Positions 47,858-59,376 of a stretch of DNA of 64,000 nucleotides are shown here, one piece after another; position 1 is the stretch's first letter, and each line of letters opens with the position of its first letter. A model generated the notes under the pieces. It was given only the letters and a program-made list of their open reading frames with translations. It was not told the origin of the DNA and ran no database searches. The position numbers and the translations under genes were made by a program. The stretch comes from Campanula takesimana (lineage: Eukaryota; Streptophyta; Magnoliopsida; Asterales; Campanulaceae), in the NCBI GenBank assembly GCA_026119855.1, contig JAOWBW010000249.1, positions 1,178,001 through 1,242,000 on the forward strand, given 5' to 3'.

Positions 47858-50481
47858 CTATTGCATATTTGCAGGATGCAAGATGTGAATTATAGGTATA
47901 GTGTTGTTCAACATGCTCCTGCAACTTGATCCTAGGTTGGCCAATGCGTCAGCTTCAATATTTTCTTCCCTTGAGATTTGTTGGAAAGTGAATTCTTCAA
48001 ATTGTCCAACCAACGATTTAACATGCTGCAAATAACTTGACATCCTGCTGTGCTTAGCTGTATAAGATCCATTGAAGTGGTAACCAACAAGAAGGAATCA
48101 CTATATACATTAAAGAATTTAACATTTAGATTTAAAGCAGTAACCAAACCCATAATGAGGGCCTCATACTCAGCCTCATTATTAGTCGCCTTGAACTCAC
48201 AAGCCACAGCTTGAGGGATCAGTTCTCATTGGGGAGATCTTAAGACTATGTCCAAACATGTGCCCCTTGTATTTGATGCTCCATCTGTATAAAGTGCCAG
48301 AATCTAGGAGAGTTTGAACCTTCAAGTTATTGGACTTCGAGTTCAACTTCAGGTTGGAGGTTGGGACTGAAATCTGCCACAAAGTCAGCTAAAAGGCTTG
48401 CGACTTGATTGCAGTCCTTGCCTCATACTGGATATCATATGTACTAAGTTGCACAGACCATTTTTCCATCTTGCCAGACATCTCAGGTTTTCTTATCACG
48501 TTCCTGATAGGATAATTAGTCCTCACAATAATAGGACGAACTTCAAAATAATGGTGCAACTTAATAGAAGCAGTTATTAAAGCAAGAACAAGTTTTTCAA
48601 GATGGGAGTACCTGGTTTCTGCATCAAGAAGAGACTTACTTACATAATAAACAGGAAGTTGTATACCATCTTGTTCTCTTGCCAAGACTGAACTGACTGC
48701 ATTTTTTGAAACTGGGAGATACAGTTACAAAGTTTCACATGTTTCTGGTTTGGAAAGTAGAGGTGGAGTTGCAAGATAATCTTAAGTTGGTTGAAGGCTG
48801 CCTCATGCTCTTCCGTCCACTGTAACAACTTGTTTTTCCTCAGCACGTCTTAGAACAACTTGCATCTGTCAGACGACTTGGAGATGAACCTGGTTAGGGC
48901 AGCAACTTTGCCTGTGAGCCTTTGCACTTCTTTAATACTCTTTGGAGACTCCAAGTTGATGATGGCTTTAATCTGTTCTGGACTTGCTTCAATGCCCATA
49001 TTGGTCACCATGTAGCCGATGAACTTCCCAGCCTTAACACCAAAGTTGCATTTTAATGGATTCAATTTCATGTTTAACGCCTCCAAGATATCAAAAGCCT
49101 CATTGAGATCTCTAGCATGATCTTCAATGCACTTAGATTGTACCACCATATCATCAATGTACACCTCCATAGTCTTACCAAGCTGATTTTTGAACATCAT
49201 GTTTACCAATCTTTGGTAGGTTGCCCCTGCATTCCTTAATCCAAAAGGCATTGCAATAAAGCAATAGATACCATATGGAGTAATGAACGCTGTATCTTCC
49301 TAATCTGAAGGTTCCGTCTGAATCTGTTAAAATCCTGAAGAAGCATCCATGAATGTTAAGACCTCATGGCCAGCTGTTGCATCAACTAGGGAGTCAATAT
49401 GAGGTAAAGGGAATGGATCCTTAGGGCACGCCTTGTTCAAGTATGTAAAGTCTACACAGACTCTCCATTTGACATTCTTCTTCTCAACAACCACCATGTT
49501 GGCTAACCATCTAGGGTAGTCAACCTCCCTGATCATCTTGGACTTCAACAGCCTTTCAACCTATTCTCTAATGATTTGGTTGCGCTCATGAGCAAACTTC
49601 CTACGCTTCTGGTGGACAGGCTTGGCATTTGGGTCAATATTCAACTTGTGAGTAATAACATCTTTGCTGATTCTGGTCATGTCTTCATGCTTCCAAGCAA
49701 AGCATTTCAACCTGCTCTTCATAAACTCAATGATCTCTTCTTCTATGTCAGGAGGTAAGTCTGCACTTATAAGAACTTTGACATCGGGATTAGAAGGGTC
49801 AAGATGCACCTCCTTAATATCAAACTCTGCAGCTTCAAGTACATCCTGAGCCTTTCGCTGTAATTTCTATGCCTACCTAGGACTGCTTGCTACCTTCATG
49901 GACACCTTGTAACACTGCTTAGAAGTCTGCTGGTCTCCTAACACCTTGACTACTCCCCAAGGTGTTGGCAACTTGAGGCACTGATGGTAAGTTGAAGGTA
50001 CAGCCTTCACATTGTGGATCCAAGGCCTACCCAGGATGATGTTGTAAGATGAATGACATTCTATAACATAGAACTTCTCCATGGAATTAATCCCTTCAAC
50101 ATATACTGGGAAAGTGATCTACCCAAAGGTATGCTTCATCTCACCACTGAACCCAACTAAGACAGATGAACTCTTAGTCACATTCTCAAGTGGGATCCCC
50201 ATTCCTTTCAAACCATCAGTTGTCACGATATTGACTGAACGTTCATTATCGATCAAGATGCGCCTCACCAAACAGTTGGCAACCTGAAGGCTTACAACCA
50301 AAGCATCATGATGTGGATCCTGAATGGTAACCCTATCATCTTCATCGAAAGAGATCTCCTGACCCTTATCATTTCTGACCGATCTTGAAGGCAAATAGGA
50401 CCTGTCCTCCTTTGCATCCACAGCACGACGCTTTGTAGCTGAATAGGTTGTTCTGCAGATATCTAAGCCGCCACTAATCAT
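47858..50481 (-). pseudogene. Ty3-gypsy protease, reverse transcriptase and RNase H
   Basis: One frame interrupted by in-frame stops runs from 50481 to about 48640. Protease: RRILIDNERSVNIV at about 50260 (the usual DxG-S motif is altered), then YNIILGRPWIH. RT: KWRVCVDFTYLNKACPKDPFPLP (split here by a stop downstream), FMDASSGF, MPFGLRNAGATYQRLV and the catalytic EVYIDDMVV near 49155. RNase H: PVYYVSKSLLDAETRYSHLEK and, after shifts, FKATNNEAEYEALIMGL near 48190. At least four stops and two or more frame shifts; no function expected. Confidence 0.88.
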
Positions 50482-52281
50482 GTTAACAACTCTGGTTGGA
50501 GGTGGATGAGGTGGTGGATTCTCAGCTTATTTCTCCTGGTTGTCTGCACGATCTTCAGTACATCCACGCCTTCTACCAAGTAATTCTTTGAGGAGACCTT
50601 TGGAAAACAAGTCTCCTTCCTTAGTCCAATACAATTCTCTGTAATGTGCCCAAAGTATTCATAATAGGCACACCACTTGGACTTGTATTTCCAGATTGAT
50701 GGCTTGTCTGCCTTCTTAGGCCATCTTGCTTTCTCACCCAGGTTGTCCATAGCATTGATCAATCCTGCAATATCAAAGGAGAAACAATAGTAATCAATTC
50801 TAGGATATGAAGAATCATCATCCTCGTCATTATCATCTAGAACATGAATTCTAGAGGAGTCGGGTTTAGAGTAGGGTTTGCCCCTATTAGATCTGGCATG
50901 AGATGTTTTAATCTTGCCACCAGAATAGGATGAGTATGTTCTGCCACTAGAATGTTCTGGAGTTGCATTCTTCTTGGTTGTTTTATCCTGGAGCAACTTG
51001 TCTTCTTCTAGTCTGATGAATTTGGAAGCTCTGGTTCTGATCTCGTCCAGCCTTCTGCTTGGTGTCATCATTAGGTCATCATAGTAAGGGGAGTCCTTCT
51101 TGAGTCCCATCCCGAAGGCTTCAATTGCATTTACAGTATCCATGTTGGAGATGTTCACCGCCTCCCTATTGAACCTTCTCAGGTAGTCTTTAAGTAGTTC
51201 AGCAGGTTGCTGGACCACCCTGTAAAGATCACTTGTCAGTTTCTCGAGCACCCTGTTGCACAAAAACTGATTAGTAAACAAGTTGATAAGTTGAGCATAT
51301 GATCCAATAGAACCCAAAGGCTGGCTGATGAGCCATCTCAGAGCTGCCCCTGTAAGAGTTGAACCAAAAACCCTGCAAAAACATTATTCCTTGTACTGAG
51401 GTGGAATGTGGAACACATCCATCTTCTCCTGATACAATGCAACATGTTCAGCTGGATCTGTTGTCCCATTATACTGCTTCATGTGAGGTGGACTGAATTT
51501 CTTTGGTATGACCACGTTGGCTATAGTTGGAGCGAAGCGAGATTCATTATAACATGTTGGAGATGCCTGATTGTGTGGAATAGTCATCCCTGACACACTC
51601 ATAACCAGGTCTTTTAGCTCCTGCATTTGTCTGCTAAGTTTGCTACCTGCATCATTGTTAGCAGCAGCAAATTGGTAATTATTAAAATGATTGAAATCAA
51701 ATTGAGGGTTAAAACTCCCTGTTACTACTGTTGTCGAGGCCACAAATGTTGTTGAAGTTGGAATGACAGCCTCATGATTGACAATGGTACTATTGGTCAA
51801 GCTGGCTGCTGGTGTAAATCCACCAAATCCAGATGATCCAGCAATGTCACTCCCAAAAGTAAGCCTTCTGGGTTGATATGGAAAGTACAGGTTGGAAGGC
51901 TCATTTGGAGCAACAGGCTGAAAGATGCTAGGCAAGCTGGTTTGCTGTATCGCCGATGTTCCACCTTGTAGAGAAGTCACTTCCCGCTGCAACCTGGAAA
52001 CCTGATTCATCAGCATGTTGGAGGTATCATTCTAAACTTAGATATGGTTCCTCACTTCACGCAGCATGGAAGTCAGGTTGGAAGCGATGTCGATAGGGAT
52101 CTCCTGATTTGCGGCAGTGGATGATCCATCTTGAATCTGGATTGGCCTTGAGACGCCACCAATGCTCTGAGTTGAAGATACCACTCCTGATGAGATGGGG
52201 ATTGTCTCCACTGTCGATCTCGAACCAACTGAAGTCATGGCTGAAGACATTGCGGTTGATATCTTGAATTCGTTTTAACAA
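50478..52281 (-). pseudogene. Ty3-gypsy gag
   Basis: Minus strand from about 52281 (or the ATG at 52250). A Ser/Thr-rich N-terminus is followed by stops near 52036. MNQVSRLQREVTSLQG and the capsid-like part then extend to VALYQEKMDVFHIPPQYKE, with one stop near 51384. 51317-50478 holds RVVQQPAELLKDYLRRFN and the knuckle-like CAYYEYFGHITENC near 50650. A frame shift and stop near 50520 separate it from protease. Confidence 0.85.
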
Positions 52282-52294
52282 TTATAAGACCAAA

Positions 52295-52313
52295 GTTCCC
52301 ACAGACGGCGCCA
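52295..52313 (-). other. Primer-binding site of the Tat element
   Basis: Minus strand TGGCGCCGTCTGTGGGAAC, the leader usual in Tat-type elements. The copia insertion lies 6 bp away, just inside the LTR border. Confidence 0.85.
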
Positions 52314-53186
52314 AATTATTGTTGGTAGTGGTGCCCTAGGCACGTTTAACAAACGTTGTAATTGTTATCATTTATTTCATATCAATAAAGAGATGTTTTG
52401 ATTATTATTGCTGTTCATGTTTACTTATAATAATCCCCGTCCCTAGTACTTGTTAAGCACTAGTATAAAGGCTAAATGATCATGGGATGATCATGTTAGA
52501 TTTATGGGTACTTGTTTGGAACAAGGTACTGGACATGACCCGCTGTATGAGATTTATGTCATGGTCTATGTCGTACATATATCTCATATTAGTTATGTCA
52601 TTTGAATCCTTAGACATGAAATTATTATAGTCTTCCACTTGATGAACATTGTGTTTGACATATTCAAACGCTACCTTAACACGGTAGTTATAAAGGGTAT
52701 GATTGGCATAATCGGATTCACGTTGGGAAGAATAATAAGCTAAATGGATTTGTCCCTCCACGGAGAGATGTCAAGCTTGGGCCTCTCGTAGGAATGATGT
52801 TGATGAAATGTTCGGCCGGACTCAAATGAATTGATTGGATCAATGTCATTTGGATTATCAACATATTCGGAATCGAGAAAGTATTGAACAAAACAAGTTG
52901 ACTGTTTGACCATGACTTGTGTTCAATGACATCGTGGACAAAGGGATCATGACATATTCTAAAGGAATGCGAACTTGTATCTAGTTATACTATTTGGGTA
53001 GGTATGACGGTTTGCTAGAACCTAATCATATCTTATGGAATCATGTTTGAGCCCATTGCCAACTTAGTATAATCCTAGAGGGTCACACACAATAGAACGA
53101 ATCTTAAATAAAAGGACTATATTGGCATTTAGGGTCGGAGGACTTCCAAGGAATTTCTGGAGGGATCTGGGCCTCCTGGTCAACCA

Positions 53187-53288
53187 AGCGGGCGCTTGGG
53201 TTGCACCAGGCGGGCGCCTGTTCAAGCCAGAAAAGAACTGGAGTTTCTGCCCAAACAGGCGGGCGCCTGGGTGGTACCAGGCGGGCGC
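53187..53288 (+). repeat. GC-dyad quartet cassette V
   Basis: GGCGGGCGC (first copy AGCGGGCGC) starts at 53187, 53209, 53258 and 53280: steps 22, 49, 22. The fourth lies in ACCAGGCGGGCGCCTGGT, the exact reverse complement of the dyad in cassette I. The same array is at 60244, 60266, 60315 and 60337 in the 3' LTR. Confidence 0.95.
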
Positions 53289-53373
53289 CTGGTGCTCCCG
53301 ATTGGGAATTTCCTAATTCGATTTAGGAAGGTTTTTGGCACAAGATTCCTATTTGGAATAGGTCTTAATTGTG

Positions 53374-53381
53374 TATAAAAA
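53374..53381 (+). promoter_or_regulatory. TATA box of copia family C
   Basis: TATAAAAA about 84 bp downstream of cassette V, placing the cassette in the U3 promoter. Transcription would start about 30 bp further on. Confidence 0.75.
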
Positions 53382-53840
53382 CCCCAATTCGGCCAGACCA
53401 TATGAACAAGTGCTTTTGTGAGTCTCAAAGAGTTTGAGAGAGATTTTATTTTGTTCTAAGATATCATTGATTGAGGAACAAAATAATTCACAAAATAAAA
53501 TCCATATAGTTCTTTATTATATTGTGAAAGTGTGTTTCATAATATTTGGTCTAGCAACCAAGATCAAAGAAGCTCCTTTGATATTCGTTCGAAGTGTGGA
53601 TACCGCTAGAGGGTGAAAATCATCATCTTCAAAGTTCGTGTTTCAAGCTTTGTGATCGTGATCAAATCTTCAAGTTTCTCCACCAAAGATCAAGAGAAAA
53701 TTCATAGCCATCAAGGGTTAGTTATTCCTCTATTCATCTTGTTGTATTTGATTTAATCATATGAACGGATCCATGGCTTTGGGTTTCTTAAAATTTTAAT
53801 TGCTAATTTCCGCTGCGCATGTTTGAACGAAACCCAACAG

Positions 53841-53852
53841 TGGTATCAGAGC
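53841..53852 (+). other. Primer-binding site of copia family C
   Basis: TGGTATCAGAGC, initiator-Met tRNA type, one base after the 5' LTR. Confidence 0.97.
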
Positions 53853-54144
53853 CCCGTTCATGTTGATTATTTCAATACCTAGATCATGTTATGTGTATAT
53901 AAATTGTTTATGTGCCTTGCATGATTTGAATATTGGAATATATGTTGTTTATGTGTTTTGTGATTTTATGTGGTTTATCGTTTTGCAACTTTAATCGCAC
54001 GATTCAATCGCAATAAATAAATTATGGTGGATTCAGAATTGTTGATTATTAATTTTTGATTGGATCAAAGTTTTAATAATCGGGGAAAAGCGATTTTGAG
54101 ACAAAATTTTCGAACTTCAAAATTCTGTACATTCTGATCAGTTT

Positions 54145-54217
54145 GGGCGACCGCATATAATCACTTGGGCAGCCGCACATGTTTGGGCTACCGCACAGTG
54201 AATTTTGGGCGGCCGCA
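54145..54217 (+). repeat. GC-dyad quartet cassette VI (family C leader)
   Basis: GGGCGACCGCA, GGGCAGCCGCA, GGGCTACCGCA and GGGCGGCCGCA start at 54145, 54167, 54185 and 54207: steps 22, 18, 22. It lies about 300 bp after the primer site, in the untranslated leader, like cassette IV in family A. Confidence 0.9.
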
Positions 54218-55408
54218 CATAAGGATCAGATTGTCTGATTTTTTGGTTGAAATCAGAATTTGGAATTTTCGATAAATTCGACAAAACCAGCAACAGAACC
54301 AGTCCAGACTTGTTGATCTGGAATGGGTTTTGGGTAGTTGGTTTGTGTGTGGATTTTGGGGTTTGATTTTCCTATTTGTTTTAGTCTTATGATTCCTAGA
54401 TTGGTTCAACTTTTGGATGGCTAATCTGCGTTCATCGAGATTGTGTTTCCCAAAATTGATCGCAATCAAAGTTTCAAAGATAAAACGAAGTTAGAATTAT
54501 GAAGAGTTCATAATTGCTAAAATTGAGAAACAAAGTTCTTGATTCAATGATTGGAGATCCATGTGGAATTGTGAATGCAATTGGCCTACGTTCATCGAGA
54601 CCATCTATTGCTTAGTTTCGGCCACATGGACTACTTTCTTGGTTTCTTGAATTAGTGCGGGATTGTGGTTGCCTAATGGCTTAGTTCGACCGCGCTTCTT
54701 GTTGTCTTGATTTGGAGATAATAACCAAAGTTGAAATAGTCTCATCCTCATAATTATAGAGAAACTAATGACACATAAATATCATGCTTAAATTAATGGG
54801 ATTAATTTAGTGGCTAAACTTGATGTGTAACATGTTTATATTATGTGCTCATAAATGTGTTATATGCTATATGTGATGAACCTTCAAAGAAAGTTTTAAG
54901 TCTTTTATTGCCATGCCATGATTAAAACACTTGTTAGTACATGAGTAATTTTAATGTAGATTCGCCCTAGCGAGATGCATTAAATTTGTTTATGTATGAG
55001 CAAGATAGATAGTGTGGGCACGCCCTAGCGGGACACATTAACTGTGCGTTTAAAATGGTTAGACTAAATTGGGCGTCAAAACAGTTTTGGGCCTAGGCAA
55101 AGACGAGGTTTAACATGCTTTTTGAAATTTGATTTCTTAAAGAATCTCATAAAAGGAACTAAGAGTCATATGAGATATGATTGACAAGAGTTGTCTACCT
55201 AATTAATTTGATTTTGTGTAATCCGCCTTAGCGGACTTGAAATTAAATTAAAGTTGGATCTTAACCCATTTAAATTATATTATACATTGGATGTATATGA
55301 AGGTTATATAATTTAGTGGGAGTATTTTGTTTGAAAAATACATTATTTATCTCTTTAATGAAAATCGGTACTTATTAAATTTTGGAAATTTTTGCATATT
55401 TGTAGATA
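54218..55408 (+). other. Untranslated leader of copia family C
   Basis: AT-rich leader. 54950-55330 is similar to the reverse complement of 38890-39330 in family A (ATACATTGGATGTATATGAA and GTTATATAATTTAGTGGGAG), so the leader is conserved between families. It includes two near-repeats of CGCCCTAGCG (54963, 55021). Confidence 0.65.
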
Positions 55409-56395
55409 ATGACTAATAACACTCAATCAATGTCGTTGCGATCGATCCTTGAGAAGGATAAGCTCGAAGAGAATGGTACCAACTTTATGGATTGGATCCG
55501 TAGCATAAGAATCGTTCTTAGGCAAGAAGATAAGTTGTACATTCTCGATGGGCCTCTCCCCGCTGAACCACCGCCTACTGCCCCTAGGGTAGAAAGAGAC
55601 AATTACAAGAAACATCGTAATGATTCTAGAGATGTAAGTTGTCTCATGCTTGCTGCTATGTGTTCAAAACTCCAACAAAGTTTGGAACATTTGGAAGCCT
55701 ATGAGATAGGCGTGGAGTTGAGAACCATGTTTCAAGAGCAAGCTAGGCAAGAGAGGTACAAGACCATTGTTGCATTCACTACTAGTAAAATGAATGAAGG
55801 GCAACAAGTGAGTCCTCACTTTCTTAAAATGAAAGGTTATGTAGAGCACCTTGAGAAACTTGGCTATCCAATCCCATTGGAGCTAGCCACGGATATCATT
55901 CTTAATTCATTCCCTAAAAGTTATAATAAGTTTGTAATGAATTATAACATGCATGGAATGGATAAGAATCTCTCTGAGTTGCATGGGATGCTCAAAACTG
56001 CAGAGATGAAAATTGTGGAGAAAGGTTCTCCCATGCTCTTGGTTCATGATGGGAAGAAGCCTGGTGCCAAAGGCAAGGGTAAGGCAAAAGTTGTCAAACC
56101 CAAGATAAGCAAGGCAAAGGTTGCCAAGGCTTCTGAGGCAAAACCCGATTCACAAAAGGATGCAATCTGTTTCCATTGTCAAGAAATTGGTCATTGGAAA
56201 CGTAATTGCAAGGCTTTCTTGGAAGAGCAAAAGAAGAAGAAGAGCAGCAAGGCTGCGTCGACTTCAGGTATCTATATGATAGATATTCTCCTTTCTACCA
56301 CTGATTCTTGGGTATTGGATACCGGATGTGGTTCTCACATTTGTCTAAATGTGCAGGGACTAAAGAATAGGAGACTGCTTAAAAAGGTGAAGTAG
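55409..56395 (+). pseudogene. Copia gag and start of protease
   Basis: Opens at ATG 55409, 328 codons before the first frame break. Gag-like N-terminus (NGTNFMDWIRSIRIVLRQED), then a zinc knuckle CFHCQEIGHWKRNC at residues 254-267 after a Lys/Ala-rich basic linker, then the protease active site WVLDTGCGSHIC at about 301-312. The frame closes early near 56390 in an A run: one base appears to be missing. Confidence 0.92.
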
Positions 56396-56403
56396 ATCTA
56401 CGC

Positions 56404-57752
56404 GTGGGGAATGGAGCAAGAGTTGCTGCATTAGCCGTAGGGACTTATGAAGTCACTTTACCTTCCGGATTAATTCTTGTTTTGAACAATTGTTATTATG
56501 TTCCGGATTTAAGCAGAAATATTATTTCAATTTCTTGTTTGGATAATGAAGGTTTTAAGTTTCTTATTGAGAATAAGAAATTTTCTATTTATTTAAATGA
56601 TGTGCTTTATGGTATTGCTAATTCATTTAATGGCCTTTATATCTTGGATGTCAAGAATGAAAATAATGTCTATCATGTAAATAAGAAATCTAACCTAATG
56701 ATGTAAATCATACTTATTTGTGGCATTACCGTCTTGGTCATATTAATGAGAAGCGTATCTCAAAACTCCATGGGGACGGACTTTTGGGTTCATGTGACTT
56801 AGAGTCATATGATACTTGTGAGTCGTGTCTTCTTGGAAAAATGACTAAGACACCTTTTACCAAGTTGGGTGAAAGGGCAAGCGACTTATTGGGGTTGATA
56901 CATTCCGATGTATGCGGACCATTAAGTAGCAATGCTAGGGGAGGATTTCAATACTTCATAACCTTCACTGATGATTATAGTAGATTTGGATATGTTTACC
57001 TAATGAAACATAAAAGTGAAGCATTTGAGATATTTAGAATATTTCAAAATGAAGTAGAAAAACAACTTGGCAAAAGTATAAAGGCACTTCGATCAGATCG
57101 AGGTGGTGAATACTTAAGTCAAGAATTTGACGATCATCTAAAGAATTGTGGAATAGTTTCACAATTGACTCCGCCCGGAACACCACAATGGAATGGTGTG
57201 TCTGAGAGGAGAAATCGGACTTTGTTAGACATGGTTCGATCAATGATGAGTCAAGTTGATCTTCCAATATCCTTTTGGGGTTACGCCCTAGAAACCGCTG
57301 CTTTCACACTAAATCAAGTTCCAACTAAATCGGTTCCAAAGACTCCATATGAGATGTGGAGTGGAAAGAAACCTAGTTTATCTTTCATGAGGATTTGGGG
57401 TTGCGAAGTTTATGTCAAGAGACTTATCTCTGACAAACTAACACACAAATCTGATAAATGTATTTTCGTGGGATATCCTAAGGAAACTAAAGGATATTAC
57501 TTTTACAACCGAGAGGACAACAAAGTGTTTGTTGCCCGAACTGGTGTATTTCTAGAGAAAGAGTTTCTCTCCAAAGAAATCAGTGGGAGTAAAATAAATC
57601 TTGAAGAAATTCGAGACCCAGAAAATAACATTGAACCAATAGTGGAACAAGAACAAGAACCACAAGGAGTTGTGGAAACTGTTCAAAATACACAAGCAAC
57701 TCGCAGATCTAGTAGGTTACGATCCGAGCCGAGAGATATGAATTTCTCGTAA
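56404..57752 (+). pseudogene. Copia protease end and integrase
   Basis: 56404-56706 continues the protease-to-integrase linker (LILVLNNCYYVPDLSRNIIS). A second single-base break lies near 56705. 56718-57752 is integrase: WHYRLGHINEKR and CESCLLGKMTKTPF give the HHCC site; DVCGPLSS, ITFTDDYSRFGYVYLM and PPGTPQWNGVSERRNR carry the DDE core. It ends near 57752 at a third break. Confidence 0.93.
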
Positions 57753-57811
57753 CGGATAGTAATGAGGTAGAAATCATTGAGAATGATGAACCGTCAACCT
57801 ACCAAGAGGCG

Positions 57812-59362
57812 ATGTCTTCTCCTGATTCGGACAAGTGGCTTGGAGCCATGGAATCCGAATTGCAATCCATGCAAGACAATCAAGTTTGGAATTTGATTGA
57901 TGCGCCCGAAGGTGTAAAAACCATAGGATGCAAATGGATCTTCAAGAAGAAGACTGACATGGATGGGAAGGTGCATACTTACAAAGCTAGGCTTGTAGCG
58001 AAAGGTTATAGGCAAGTTCATGGTATTGACTATGATGAGACCTTTTCACCCGTAGCAATGATCAAGTCTATAAGAATTTTGCTTGCCATTGCCGCATATC
58101 ATGACTATGAAATATGGCAGATGGACGTCAAAACCGCTTTCCTGAATGGAAAACTTCAAGAGGATGTGTATATGACACAACCAGAAGGTTTTGAACAAGA
58201 TTCTAAGGTATACAAATTGCAAAGATCCATCTATGGATTGAAGCAAGCTTCTAGGAGTTGGAACATCCGTTTTGATGAATCGGTCAAAGAGTTTGGTTTC
58301 ATCAAGAACGAAGATGAGCCTTGTGTATACAAGAAGATTAGTGGGAGCATAGTGCTATTCCTTATTTTATATGTGGATGACATATTGCTCATTGGAAACG
58401 ACATTCCTACACTTCAGTCTGTGAAGACTTGGTTAGGAAAGTGCTTCGCAATGAAAGATATGGGTGAAGCCGCATATATTCTTGGCATTAAGATCTATAG
58501 AGATAGATCAAGAAGGCTACTTGGTTTAAGCCAAAGTACATACATTGACAAGGTCATTAGAAGATTCCGTATGGAAAATTCTAAGAGAGGCACCTTGCCC
58601 GTGTTACATGGAGTTTCTCTAAGCAAGACTCAAAGTCCTAAGACAAAAGATGAGCGTGAGAAAATGAATGATGTTCCATATGCTTCTGCAATTGGGTCCA
58701 TCATGTATGCCATGATTTGTACTAGGCCAGATGTATCTTATGCTTTGAGCATGACAAGTAGATATCAATCCGACCCTGGCAAAAATCACTGGATAGCTGT
58801 AAAAGCGATTCTTAAGTACTTGAGAAGAACTAAAGACTCGTTTTTAGTCTATGGAGGAATGGAAGATGATCTCGTTGTAAATGCTTACACAGATGCAAGC
58901 TTCCAAACCGACAAAAATGATAGCCGATCGCAATCGGGTTTTGTGTTTATGTTAAATGGTGGAGCTGTAAGCTGGAAGAGTTCCAAGCAAAGTACAACCG
59001 CTGATTCTACAACAGAAGCTGAGTATATTGCTGCATCGGATGCTGCAAAGGAAGCTGTTTGGATTAAGAAGTTCATAACTGAACTTGAAGTGGTTCCTAG
59101 TATTGCTAATCCAATAGACCTTTATTGCGACAATAATGGTGCTATTGCTCAAGCAAAGGAACCAAGAGCACATCAGAAATCCAAACACATACTTAGGCGT
59201 TTTCATATCATTCGAGAAATCGTTGATAGGGGAGACGTAAATATATGCAGAGTACCTACTGATGACAATGTTGCGGACCCGCTAACAAAGGGACTTCCAC
59301 AAGCTAAACATGATGGTCATGTTAGGTCCATGGGTATTAGATACATGGGAGATTGGGCCTAG
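57812..59362 (+). pseudogene. Copia reverse transcriptase and RNase H
   Basis: 516 codons, open throughout, to the natural stop before the purine tract. RT: NQVWNLIDAPEGVKTIGCKW, WQMDVKTAFLNGKL, QPEGFEQ and the catalytic YVDDILLIGN near 58371. RNase H: YTDASFQTDKNDSRSQSGF and STTEAEYIAASDAAKEAVW. The residues look functional, but the frame is separated from gag-integrase by the break near 57745. Confidence 0.95.
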
Positions 59363-59376
59363 GGCAAGTGGGAGAT
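59363..59376 (+). other. Polypurine tract of copia family C
   Basis: GGCAAGTGGGAGAT directly before the 3' LTR; primes plus-strand DNA synthesis. Confidence 0.9.

Larger units (their letters stand above)
52320..53839 (+). repeat. 5' LTR of copia family C
   Basis: TGTTGGTAGTGG..ACCCAACA, 1520 bp. It contains cassette V and a TATA box. The first 200 bp, with ATAATCCCCGTCCCTAG, resemble family A LTRs in reverse orientation, so A and C are related families. Confidence 0.96.
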
